Source: Tridacna crocea (lineage: Eukaryota; Mollusca; Bivalvia; Cardiida; Cardiidae). Taken from it: a DNA stretch of 64,000 nucleotides. The translations under genes and the position numbers were made by a program. Each line of letters opens with the position of its first letter. Position 1 is the stretch's first letter. Under the pieces are notes generated by a model that was given only the letters and a program-made list of their open reading frames with translations, searched no databases and was not told the origin of the DNA. Location: positions 11,001,501 through 11,065,500 of the forward strand of contig OX031072.1 of assembly GCA_943736015.1 (NCBI GenBank), given 5' to 3'. Positions 46,602-56,031 of this stretch are shown piece by piece.

Positions 46602-47022
46602 ATGGCATTCGGACAGTTTCCTAAAGTGTCGTCTCGGATCAGCCTGCGCAGGTTAATCCGAGACGGCACTTTACGACTAGATTTTGTCCAATATTAGACG
46701 CGTAAAGCAGAAAATGACATGAAAACGGAAAGTGTCGTTTCGAACGTGCGCAGGCTGATCCGAGTCACACGTTAAACCTTTACTCCATAGATACTCATTT
46801 CTATGCATTGCTTGTAGGATCCTTTGGAAAACATTGTGGCAAAAGGTGAAAATGCTCGTCACGAGCAATTTCACCTTTTGCCACAATGTTTTCTATGCTA
46901 TCAAAAGGTATCATATACACATAAGAAATGGCTTCATCCTTGCTATTATTTATTGTCAATTAGAGATACCATATGGGGTTAAGGGTTAAGCAAGTTTCGA
47001 ATTGCCCTTTATTGCGTGTTTT
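46602..47022. mobile_element. Family C MITE split by an A3 insertion
   Basis: GGCATTCGGACAGTTTCC and the first palindrome lead to GTGCGCAGGCTGATCCGAG. After the A3 element the C end resumes as GCAAGTTTCGAATTGCCC. Confidence 0.72.
46772..46989 (+). mobile_element. Family A variant A3, nested in family C
   Basis: TTAAACCTTTACTCCATAG and GGGGTTAAGGGTTAA are the ends. The hairpin GTGAAAATGCTCGTCACGAG pairs with its partner. Confidence 0.86.
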
Positions 47023-47397
47023 TTCAGGTCATTTGATAGATCAAGCTTCTGGAGAAAAGGAGTGAACAAGCTCAAGTAAACTAGCAACATTTACTGGAAG
47101 TTTTTTGTTCGGTTGCTGTGTCACTAAGGATGATATAAGCTGAACATCGACAAAAATGTATTGACCCTTTATGCAAGATTCACAGCAAACTCTTTTTTTT
47201 TCCAAGAAACATGGATATTCAGCTGTAAGCTATTCTTTTTCAAAATATCTATAAATATTGGACACTATGTGTTTGTAGGGGGTTAATCGTCGTTTACAAC
47301 ATGATTTCAGTTGAACCTGTATGTATTATGATTTTCTCCCCAAATTCAATGGGGCAATGCCCCAGAATCCCCACCCTGGCAGAATACAGATTCTTTG

Positions 47398-47627
47398 TTA
47401 ACCCGTTACCAGGCGGTAAAATTTTAGAACTATCCAAATTGAAAGCATTTGCAGATGACAATTTCAAAGTGGCTCAAATGATGCAATTTTGCTTTGATAG
47501 GGTAGAAAATTTTGTGGGAAAATGAGAAAATGCTGGTTACCAACATTTTCTCCTTTTTCCACCATGTTTTCGAATGGCTTCTTCTTCAGAAGTCGTTAAA
47601 AATAGTCATTTTGTGGTAAAAGTTTAA
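47398..47627 (-). mobile_element. Family A MITE, full length
   Basis: TTAACCCGTTACCAGGCGG and TGTGGTAAAAGTTTAA are the ends. The stem ATGAGAAAATGCTGGTTACC has minor mismatches. Confidence 0.85.
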
Positions 47628-47868
47628 ATCGTTGACAATTTCCATCAATCTTTGAACCAGGATTTTTCTTTATCTTCATTAATGTCTTAAAGGCGTAAAA
47701 AATGATACTATTTAACTAACTGGGATTCTTTAATATCCTTTGTAGGTCTTTGTTTAAGTTACAGTCAATGTGAAATAGAAATTTTTCACAGAGATTTTTT
47801 TTTTGTTTTAATTCCTGGTCTCACGGTACAACTTTTATGCTTCTTGAACAACTCGTAACTACAACTAT

Positions 47869-48319
47869 CACGGCGGGGAATCACGTGACACAACAACAAC
47901 AACAATGACCGTTATTTGAAAAAAATCCCCGACTTCAGGTAAGAAAATCTTCAATAATTCCGTTAATACATGACCGATTGGAATTTGGTTTGAAGCAGAG
48001 AAGGCGGAAGGACTCCAGGGATTTGCTTGATGTGTTAGATTTTTTAAACAACACCTGATAAAAAAGTTATTGACGAGCAAACAAATTATCTAGGGTAAAA
48101 AATGTGTTTGCTCGTCAATAACTTTTTTATCAGGTGTTGTTTAAAAAATCTAACACATCAAGCAAATCCCCGGAGTCCTTCCGCCTTCTCTGCTTCAAAC
48201 CAAATTCCAATCGGTCATGTATTAACGGAATTATTGAAGATTTTCTTACCTGAAGTTGGGGAATTTTTTCAAATAACGGTCATTGTTGTTGTTGTTGTGT
48301 CACGTGATTCCCCGCCGTG
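47869..48319. mobile_element. 451-bp foldback element, nearly identical arms
   Basis: CACGGCGGGGAATCACGTGA at the left and its complement at the right begin arms of about 215 bp that differ at only a handful of sites, around a loop of about 20 bp near 48084-48103. AACTAT flanks both sides (47863-47868 and 48320-48325). The two 70-72 codon frames on opposite strands are the same sequence read from each arm. No transposase is present. Confidence 0.92.
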
Positions 48320-48407
48320 AACTATGTGACGCTGTCACGTCACAATAAAGAGACCATTCCTGTGCATCGTAATTTGATATGCATTCTAAACAGCTTGTAT
48401 ACAACAA

Positions 48408-48635
48408 TTAACCCCTTACCGCACAATGCCACCTTTTGACGCCCAGGGAAAGAAGCCTTTTGAAAACATTGTGGAAAAAGGAGAAAATGCTGGTAACCAG
48501 CATTTTCTCCTTTTCCCACCATGTTTTCTGTCCTATCAAAGAAAAGTTGCACCATATGAGCCACATTGAAATATATGTCTGCAAATGCTTTCAGTTTGGA
48601 CAAGGCTGAAATTTTGTCGTCTGGTAAAGGGTTAA
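48408..48635 (+). mobile_element. Family A MITE, full length
   Basis: TTAACCCCTTACCGCACAAT and TCTGGTAAAGGGTTAA are the ends, with an intact stem around GGTAACC. Confidence 0.88.
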
Positions 48636-48799
48636 TGTAGTATTTAATTTCATGACCAAAAACGTATTTTTCTTCCGAAACCCATAACTGAGTAGAGAGT
48701 CCTGTTACTTCGATAACTCATTCAGATTCAAGAATTCCACTCTGTTACCCTGTTATAAGAGTACATTCCCATTGTTTTTGTGGAGGACTATTGTGATAG

Positions 48800-48905
48800 A
48801 CAAGTCTCACATAGCGGAAGGTGTAGAGCCAAGATCAAACTGCTGATGTCCAGCCTGATCTTGATCAAGAGCCAGTTCAGTCGTCAATGGTAATGAAAGA
48901 GTTAA
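48800..48905 (-). mobile_element. Family B remnant
   Basis: GGTGTAGAGCCAAGATCAAA and CAGCCTGATCTTGATC are the decayed palindrome arms. Confidence 0.5.
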
Positions 48906-49029
48906 CCCTTCACTGAACTTCCATATTTTTATGTAAAGTACACTACATGAACGTAAGCAAATTAACTTTCAGTCGCGTTTAAATGTATTCTCCTACAGCT
49001 TTGCGAGAGAAGGCAGCAATATATCCCGA

Positions 49030-49238
49030 TTCATACGACCCAGAGGTAGATCTATAATCCTTTTGAAAGCATTGTAGGAAAAGGAGAAAATGCTGCTAAA
49101 CAGCATTTTCTCCTTTTCCCACAATCTTCCCTACCCTGTCAAATACAGAATCCACCATTTTAGCTACGTTTGAAATGTTGTTTACGAATGCTGTCAATTT
49201 GAACAAGTGTCTATTTCTGATTTGTGGTAAAGATTTAA
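49030..49238 (+). mobile_element. Family A MITE, left end decayed
   Basis: ACGACCCAGAGGTAGATC, the stem GGAAAAGGAGAAAATGCTGC with its complement, and TTGTGGTAAAGATTTAA. Confidence 0.75.
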
Positions 49239-49256
49239 CCCCCCCCCCCCCCCCCA
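49239..49256. repeat. C homopolymer run
   Basis: About 17 C between two family A copies, probably grown from the CCC of a TTAACCC end. Confidence 0.8.
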
Positions 49257-49440
49257 ATTTACCGCACAATTTCGAGTTTAAACGGCCCAGAGAAAGAAAG
49301 CCTTTTAAAAGCATTGTCGGATGAGAAGAAAGGATCAGGAACACGGCAAGATCTCTTCTCTCCCACAGCGTTTTCCCATTTTCGAAAACAGTTTTCAACA
49401 TTTGTCGTTCCAAACGTTTGTCGCTCTATAAAGGGTAAAA
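49257..49440 (+). mobile_element. Family A MITE with decayed hairpin
   Basis: TTTACCGCACAATTTCGAG, GCCCAGAGAAAGAAAGCC and TCTATAAAGGGTAAAA. The stem is replaced by unrelated sequence. Confidence 0.6.
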
Positions 49441-49871
49441 GATGAAGACCTATGATTTTGCGAAAATTTCTTCCTTCGTCAGAAATTGTTTCGAAAATGT
49501 TTATGTCTAAACTTTTATCTTCTAGCAACCATCCCATAAATGTTACGTCACAAGTACTGCGCCATTTCCTTTCATGACGGTGAAACATACATGAATTACG
49601 TGAACCACAGGAAGTTGGCACAGGTGTTCGGTCAGCAAGACACCTGCACCTGGAGGCTGGCGGAAAATTTTGCTATGTGCAGCGCACCTAGATTTTCCAA
49701 CACATTGCATGTAACAAACCACTGTTTAGTAAAGCTTTCCTTATAGATCTGATTTAATCAGTGTTGGTCTATAAAGTTACTGTCAGTCAGAAAGTTTGTT
49801 TTGTTTCCACCTGAACTACGAAAACTAGTAATTTGATGGAGGTTAATGGAAACGTGAAATGCATTTATGTT

Positions 49872-50075
49872 ACGTGCCCCTATATGGCTACTTTTCGCAG
49901 ACTTATCCGAGACGCCATTTTACGACTACATCAGATTTTGTGCCACAGCAAACTTGCACAAAACAGAAAAATACTGAAAGGATCGTTTCGGATTAACCTG
50001 CGCGGACTGCGCAGGCTGATCCGACACAAGCATTACGCAATTTATGTCCGACTGCCCCTTTATACGTGTCGCATG
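49872..50075. mobile_element. Family C MITE
   Basis: GAGACGCCATTTTACGACTA, AGATTTTGTGCCACAGC and GATTAACCTGCGCGGACTGC with its partner GCAGGCTGATCCGAC. Confidence 0.72.
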
Positions 50076-50210
50076 ACAACCTTAGGAAAGCAGATCTGTA
50101 ACAAATCCTTAGATTCAAGAATTTATTCCCCACAAACAAATGTTTAAATCGTTTTGTTTTCAAAACTGCTAAAGAGTGAATATGTCTTAGCAAAATTTTA
50201 TACAGCCTTA

Positions 50211-50280
50211 GGTTTACTTCAAAAAACCTCGTAACTACAGCTTGTAACAAGCTATAGTTACGAGGTTTTCGAAGTAAACC
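50211..50280. mobile_element. Family E short palindromic MITE
   Basis: GGTTTACTTCAAAAAACCTC and its complement form a 70-bp hairpin with a paired centre AGCTTG / CAAGCT. It is a copy of 28346-28424. Confidence 0.82.
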
Positions 50281-50934
50281 AACGCTATATGAAGACGAGA
50301 AATAGCAGTACTTACTCTTGTAATAGTTCAAACTATTGCTTCGTACAGATGTCAGGTCGAGTGATTAGGATTTGTCCCAAAGCTTGATCCAAATTAAAAG
50401 AAAAGTAATAAAAAAAATGCTGCTGACTCAAATATGGTCATGATTAGAACTTTCTAAATAAAGGATCAACAAAGAAAGATTTTGAAAGAAATCTGGGTTT
50501 AAGAAAAAACAAACACTGAGAACTTGGAACTTAAAGACAAACAATATATGTACTTACAAAATAAAGTGTATTCTCAAATTTCCCTCTATTTCGAATACAA
50601 AACACGTTAGAACACCTTAAAATCCATTGATTGAATATTTTCCCAATAATTTGTCATCGTAACAATACGGTCGCGTGGGTTATTTTTAGATCGACAAAAT
50701 TGGTACAAAATCCTCCAGTCTCACTCGACCACGTGTTTTGCACAGGTAAATTCCAATCCTTTTCGTTTTCGAATGTATTCGATAAAAATTGATTTTTTTT
50801 AAATCTTTATTCCTTTGCAAAGTTAATTTGATAATTTTTTATTGATACCATGATGCATGTAGGATTTGATGATAGCTGCAAGAGTTTGCACATGATCGTT
50901 TTTTCTTCGAGAAATTACATCACACAAGCCCTGT

Positions 50935-51060
50935 GTAAAGGAAGGCTTACTGCATTCGCAAAAGATATCGCCCCACGTCAGCCTGCGCAGTCCGCTCGTG
51001 CTGAACTGGACAAAACTTTTTGCTTTTGATAAACTCTCTACATGTCAAAAGACCAGCTTA
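50935..51060 (+). mobile_element. Family D fragment
   Basis: GCATTCGCAAAAGATATCGC, GTCAGCCTGCGCAGTCCGC and GCTGAACTGGACAAAAC. Confidence 0.6.
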
Positions 51061-51074
51061 CCATATGATTCAGT

Positions 51075-51270
51075 GTACAAAAAAGAATTTGACTTTCAAA
51101 AGAGCTTATCTTCTCAAGAGAAGAAAACGCTGCGGGAAAATGAGAAAATGCTGGTAATATGCATTTTGGAAAATTATTACCAGCATTTTCTCCTTTTCCC
51201 ATAATGTTCTCAAAAGCAGCTAGTCTACCTTAGGGTCACTAAGGCAAGTGGCTGTTTGGTAAATGTTATT
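51075..51270 (-). mobile_element. Family A MITE with enlarged loop
   Basis: GGGAAAATGAGAAAATGCTG and CCAGCATTTTCTCCTTTTCCC are separated by about 25 extra bases, so the stem now has a true loop. Confidence 0.7.
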
Positions 51271-51316
51271 TCTCATAATAATAACTCAGTCACTACATAA
51301 TTGGCATGAAACACAC

Positions 51317-51562
51317 GAAAAGGGGGCATTCGGACATTTGCGTTTGGTGTCGTTCAGATCAGCCTACGCAGTCCGAGCAGACTGATCCGAGACTACACTT
51401 TCCGATCGTGTGTTATTTTCTATTTCACGCTAGTCTACTGTAAGACAAAATCTAATGTTGACGTAAAGTGTCGTCTTGGATTACCCTGCGCGGATTGCGC
51501 AGTCTAATTCGAGACGACATGTAGTTTACGCATATGTCCGAATGCCCCTTTTCACGTGTTGA
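51317..51562. mobile_element. Family C MITE, best full copy
   Basis: GAAAAGGGGGCATTCGGACA and TGTCCGAATGCCCCTTTTC are the inverted ends. Two inner palindromes, GCCTACGCAGTCCGAGCAG and CCTGCGCGGATTGCGCAG, flank CTAGTCTACTGTAAGAC. Confidence 0.85.
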
Positions 51563-51564
51563 AT

Positions 51565-52490
51565 GCCATATGGGATATGAAAAAGTTCTATCTCTCAGTT
51601 CTGCTGGAGTAAATTCGCTAATTACGACAGGGTTTAAAGGAAAAAAACACCTGTATAGAATCGATAATATCGATTCATATCGCTGTCGTCTTACACTGTT
51701 ATGTTTCCGGTGACATGAACAGGGCTTATTACAGATGAATGATGGTTACCGGAAAATGGTGGCGCCCTCTGAAATTGTGTATTTTATGATGAATTTCTGG
51801 GATGTAGGCCCCTCCAGGGTCGGCAGAAGATTTTCATTTGCGGAAAATGGGATATCATTGGTGTATTGTAGCATATTTCTGCCACGAGATAGCTATCATG
51901 ATGATTTTTTTTAAAATATCACGATAAATCAAAGTTTCCTGGAAATAAATTTGATCGAGATAGTGAAAAGTTTCCGGAAAGAAAAACAATCATGTTAAAC
52001 TTAATATTTTAATGCAAAAAAAAAAAAATCTCAATCGTGCACGAAGCTTACATTCGACTGATTATTGTGAAAGTCCTCTCTATTGCTCGATATCTATAAA
52101 TAGAAATATCATTTGGATGCACTCGGTAGTTTTTGGCGTCAAAAGATTGCAGTAAGTAAACATTCCAGCTCAACTGATAAATTTTGACAAGCCTCAAAAT
52201 GAACGGAAGTCCGTAAAATCACAAAGACGAATCAAATCCCTCCTACGAACAATTTAAAAGCCATTCAGGGAAAAGGAGAACTCATAAGGTTGTAGACGAA
52301 GATATTCCGAAACCGTATCTAATTTTAGACACCGTGAATCTCAATTATTGGTGCGACAGAAAAGAAAATCATCATAATAGTTAAGATTACCGCGATATTT
52401 TTTATCGCTAAACGCTTCATTATCCGGATATTATTTCCAAGAAACTTTGTTTTATCACGATAATTCTCATAACGCAACAGTATACTAAGT
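51565..52490. other. No feature seen
   Basis: AT-rich sequence with repeated TTTGCGGAAA, ATCACGATAA and GATATCGAT-like words but no clear ends or exon. Similar TTTGCGGAAA words recur at 53790-53820. Confidence 0.4.
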
Positions 52491-52496
52491 GGGTGT

Positions 52497-52725
52497 TTAA
52501 CACATTACCACACAGCAGATTTTTAGACCTATCCAAATTGAAAGCATTTGCGGACGACAATTTCAGAGTGGCTGAAATTGTGCAATTTTGCTTTGATAGG
52601 GTAGAAAACTTTGTGGGAAAAGGAGAAAATGCTGGTTACCAGCATTTTCTTCTTTTCCCACGATGTTTTTTAAAGGCTTCTTTCTCAGGGGTGTTAAAAA
52701 CCGTCATTGTGTGGTAAAGAGTTAA
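52497..52725 (-). mobile_element. Family A MITE, full length
   Basis: TTAACACATTACCACACAGC and TGTGGTAAAGAGTTAA are the ends, with an intact stem around GGTTACC. Confidence 0.88.
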
Positions 52726-52796
52726 ATGTATTTGAATTAATATCGTACTATTTAAACCCATGGAAATTATTGTGAAGAAGACAATCTGTCGTTGTA

Positions 52797-52940
52797 GGGT
52801 CGGTCCAAGAGTTAGTCGCTGACAGAGAAACTAATTTCAAAATTAGGACAAAAACCTGCCAGGTAGCTGTGTCTTTTGTTACTTTTTGCCTAATTCTAAA
52901 ATTATTTTTTTCTGCCAGAAACTAACATATGGCCCGACCA
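52797..52940. mobile_element. Family K inverted-repeat element
   Basis: GGTCGGTCCAAGAGTTAGTC and CAAAATTAGGACAAAAA pair with the right-hand GCCTAATTCTAAAATTA and GGCCCGACC. About 50 bp on each side are complementary with mismatches. Confidence 0.65.
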
Positions 52941-52997
52941 CATGGTAACAGACTGTCTCCACGATATTTTCCATACTTTTTAAAAAAATTGTATGAT

Positions 52998-53225
52998 TTA
53001 ACCCATTACCACACAATCCCTACTTTTGACGACCCGGAGAAAGAAGCCTTTAGAAAACATTGTGGGAAAAGGAGAAAATGCTGGTAACCAACATTTTCTC
53101 CTTTTCCCACAATGTTTTCTACCTTTCACAAAACAAATTCAAATTTTCAATCACTTTTATTTTGTTGTCTGCAAATGCTTTTGATTTTGATAAGTCTAAA
53201 ATATTGTTGTTTGGTAATGGGTTAA
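52998..53225 (+). mobile_element. Family A MITE, full length
   Basis: TTAACCCATTACCACACAAT opens it. The stem is near-perfect. TTTGGTAATGGGTTAA closes it on a TTAA shared with the next element. Confidence 0.9.
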
Positions 53226-53445
53226 CCCTTTACTCCATAGATACTCATTTCTACGCCTCGCTTGTAGGAACTTTTGAAAAAAAAACATTGAGGCAAAAGG
53301 TGAAAAGGTGAACTTTCACCGTTTGTCACAATGGTTTCTATGCTATCAAAAGGTGTCATATACACATAAGAAATGGCTTCATCCTTACTTTTATTTAGGG
53401 TCAAGTAGATATGCAATAGAAATGCCTTATGGGGTAAAGGGTTAA
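53222..53445 (+). mobile_element. Family A variant A3, hairpin shortened
   Basis: TTAACCCTTTACTCCATAG and CTTATGGGGTAAAGGGTTAA are the ends. AGGTGAAAAGGTGAACTTTC shows that the stem centre has been rebuilt or deleted. Confidence 0.85.
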
Positions 53446-53490
53446 GTGTACCATGACACCTGCTTTGATATTCTGGCCTTTACTAGGCCT

Positions 53491-53717
53491 TTAACCCATT
53501 ATCAAACGACAATTTTTTAGACTGGTCCAAATTGAAAGCATTTGCAGACGACAAAATAGAAGTGACTGAAGATTTGAAATTTTTTGTGAAGGGTAGAAAA
53601 CATTGTGTGAAAAGGAGAAAATGCTGGTTACCAGCATTTTCTCCTTTTCCCACAATGTTTTCTAAAGGCTTCTTTCTCAGGGGCTTCAAAAGTAGGGATT
53701 GTGTGGTAATGGGTTAA
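53491..53717 (-). mobile_element. Family A MITE, full length
   Basis: TTAACCCATTATCAAACGAC and TGTGGTAATGGGTTAA are the ends, with an intact stem around GGTTACC. Confidence 0.9.
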
Positions 53718-54084
53718 ATTGTCGCAATAGCTATCTCGCGTCGCGACAGAAACATGCAAACATATTTAGGAATGTTTTTCCTGCATTTGCGGAAAGAAAA
53801 AGTAATTTTCGTTTGCGGAAATAATTTATAAACCGTTTACGGAAGTTTTGGAAACAAGATATCATCAAAATCGTCGTCTGATATCGCTTTCAGTATGGAA
53901 GAGTCTAAAATGTGTCTTTTTCAGAAAGGTCTGCCCGTCATTGTACCAACAAATTAGTACTTGTAATCCAGTTATTGAATAAGATATGACCAGCAAGTAC
54001 GCCTGACCGAGCTTCTGTCCTCTTGTGTTATTTTTTCTACATCGATTTTTTAATAACATTTTTATACGTGCTATGCTTCGGCAA

Positions 54085-54410
54085 AAGCATTATCTCCCGC
54101 TAGATGGCATTCTATAAATACTCATCTATCTGATATGGGCATCCTGGGTACAGAACCGAACCACTTTCCTACGCGACAACCGTTACTTTGAATTTAAAAC
54201 AAAAACAAGGTTTACCCAATAAACTATGATCACCTGTTTAGAGAAATCTGTTCCAGGTCTCATTTCTACTCAAACGTATTGATACGTAAAAGCTATTTTC
54301 AACATTGCTACTTTATAGAGCGTACAGTCAGCCCGCTTTCGGGGCTAGTAGTGATGCGTCATATAAGACAGTCGAATCTTCGAAGAATATGACATGCGCA
54401 GACAACGTCG
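54085..54410 (+). mobile_element. Family G dispersed repeat
   Basis: CGCTAGATGGCATTCTATAA, GGGCATCCTGGGTAC, AACCGTTACTTTGAAT and GTGATGCGTCATATAAG match 5585-5930. Confidence 0.7.
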
Positions 54411-54612
54411 GCAAAAGGTGGATTGATGCATCTCCGTGATCTATGGTGTAAAGGAAACCATCGTATACTTCTGGATCCATAATGTTCACTTTTTGTAACG
54501 AAAGACTTAATCATGAGGTTGACTGGTCCCTGGACATGCAGGAAATTTACCAGTAGCGAAAAGTATCGACCCAGGTCAGCCTGCTTAATCCGACCATGGC
54601 TCACATATGAAT
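54411..54612 (+). mobile_element. Family D MITE, partial
   Basis: GATGCATCTCCGTGATCTAT and GTAACGAAAGACTTAATC lead to GCGAAAAGTATCGACCCAGG and TCAGCCTGCTTAATCCG. Confidence 0.6.
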
Positions 54613-55060
54613 TCGTCTAATTGTACAAAGGTTTTATTTTTTTTTGACGGGATTTAACCTCTTTGCGTTTCCTTAGATTCATCCGTATCGCGGTATTTTG
54701 CGCTTTTCCCCACCCCCCACACACACACCACGCCAACATTTCTCTGAGACTCTGAAATAAAAGGTGTGTTTCTGGTATTGATTGTAACTGCATTAAAAAA
54801 ATATATATAAAGCCAGAATTGATCTCTTTTTTGACTGAAGTTGAACAGCAAAGAGACTCAGATTTCGGTTGAGATACTATTTCTTCTCTTCTCACATAGG
54901 CCAATGGACACGTATTTTTCAAAGAAATAAAACATTTTTTTCGTAGAAATAAAGAAAAAGAATTTCTGTGGTTGACATCGGAATATCAGAAGAAAGCCAA
55001 AGAATGTGTTCTTCTTACTTGTTCAAATGTGGCCAGCAAGTAACGGTGTCGAGGCGAAAT
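54613..55060. other. No gene seen
   Basis: T- and C-rich runs occur near 54640 and 54708-54730 (CCACCCCCCACACACACAC). Minus-strand frames here overlap one another and carry no domain. Confidence 0.45.
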
Positions 55061-55069
55061 TATTCAAGG

Positions 55070-55360
55070 GAAGTAACCCCTATAAACATTTTGGAACTAA
55101 GCCAGTTATTTCCCTTATTGTGTTGACACCCTATAGGCTGCTTATCTGGCGAACGATTCAAAGACCTTTTGCGGACAGCGTAGATCAAGATCAGACTGCA
55201 CAGAACATGCAGTATGGTCTTCTATCTACACCGCCCGATAATAAGGCGTTTGTTCTTTTTTTCTTTTTTCGAAAGAAAAACTTTGAAACAACTAAACTTG
55301 GCTTCTTATGGTCAGCTTTAGAGTTTTATTTCATTTATTTTAGCAGATAAAGGTTTAACA
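55070..55360 (-). mobile_element. Family B MITE
   Basis: GCGTAGATCAAGATCAGACT and CATGCAGTATGGTCTTCTAT form the palindrome. TTTTGCGGACAGC precedes it and TTTAGCAGATAAAGG ends it. Confidence 0.7.
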
Positions 55361-55695
55361 TTTTGCTCTCTCCACAGAGTTGATCAGACACAGCTAAATT
55401 TCATTCATCATTCAATACGGAAATGATACAGGAAATGTATATAAAAGACTCACACATAGAAAAAAAAAAGACAATAATAGCAAGTGGATCACATGATTTA
55501 CGTCACCTGTAGACGATCGATCCAACATTGCAAACCGTGCAATTCTTTCGCATGTGGCATCGGTTTTCAAAAGCTGAATGCTGCAAGGGAGAAAACGAGT
55601 AAGGTAGATATGGCTTCTAATTTTTCTGTTGTGTTTAGATGAAATGTTTTCTCACAAATGTACGCGAAAAGAGACTGAATTTTTAATAAAAAGTT

Positions 55696-56031
55696 TTATA
55701 AATTTTCTTCGGCTGGAGAATAAAGAAACATCCCAGAAAAGGTCGCAAGTTTCAAAGTTTTCTTGCCCTTAGGATGGCCTCCTTTCGTCACTTTTACACA
55801 GGCTCTGTCGCCGGCCAGTAGCTTCAGTAAAAATGTGCTGCGTTTCTGAGTGGTCATCAGATGTTGTGTTTTCATATTCGCAATATTTTGGCTATTGACG
55901 AATAATTCCAAGGATGGGCTATTGTTTTGATCGTCGTGACCACTGGAAGTTGTCAGCAAATATATTCCTGTGTATTTACATGTATAATATCCTGTTGAGA
56001 GGTTGTATGATTCGCCAGTATTTGAGAGGAC
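55696..56031 (-). CDS. C1q-domain gene, last exon
   Basis: The minus-strand acceptor cttcctcag ends at 56032. The exon begins with GTC (Val), encodes 111 residues and stops at 55696-55698. It contains NTGESYNLSTGYYTC, GIYLLTTSSG, AGDRACVKV and TFSGMFLYSP, the conserved strands of the C-terminal two thirds of a C1q domain. Confidence 0.85.
   Translation of the reverse strand, partial: VLSNTGESYNLSTGYYTCKYTGIYLLTTSSGHDDQNNSPSLELFVNSQNIANMKTQHLMTTQKRSTFLLKLLAGDRACVKVTKGGHPKGKKTLKLATFSGMFLYSPAEENL

Noticed and set aside
47868-48320. Two nearly identical 70-72 codon frames on opposite strands, considered as duplicated genes
   Set aside because: They are the two arms of one foldback element. No domain, no conserved start context.
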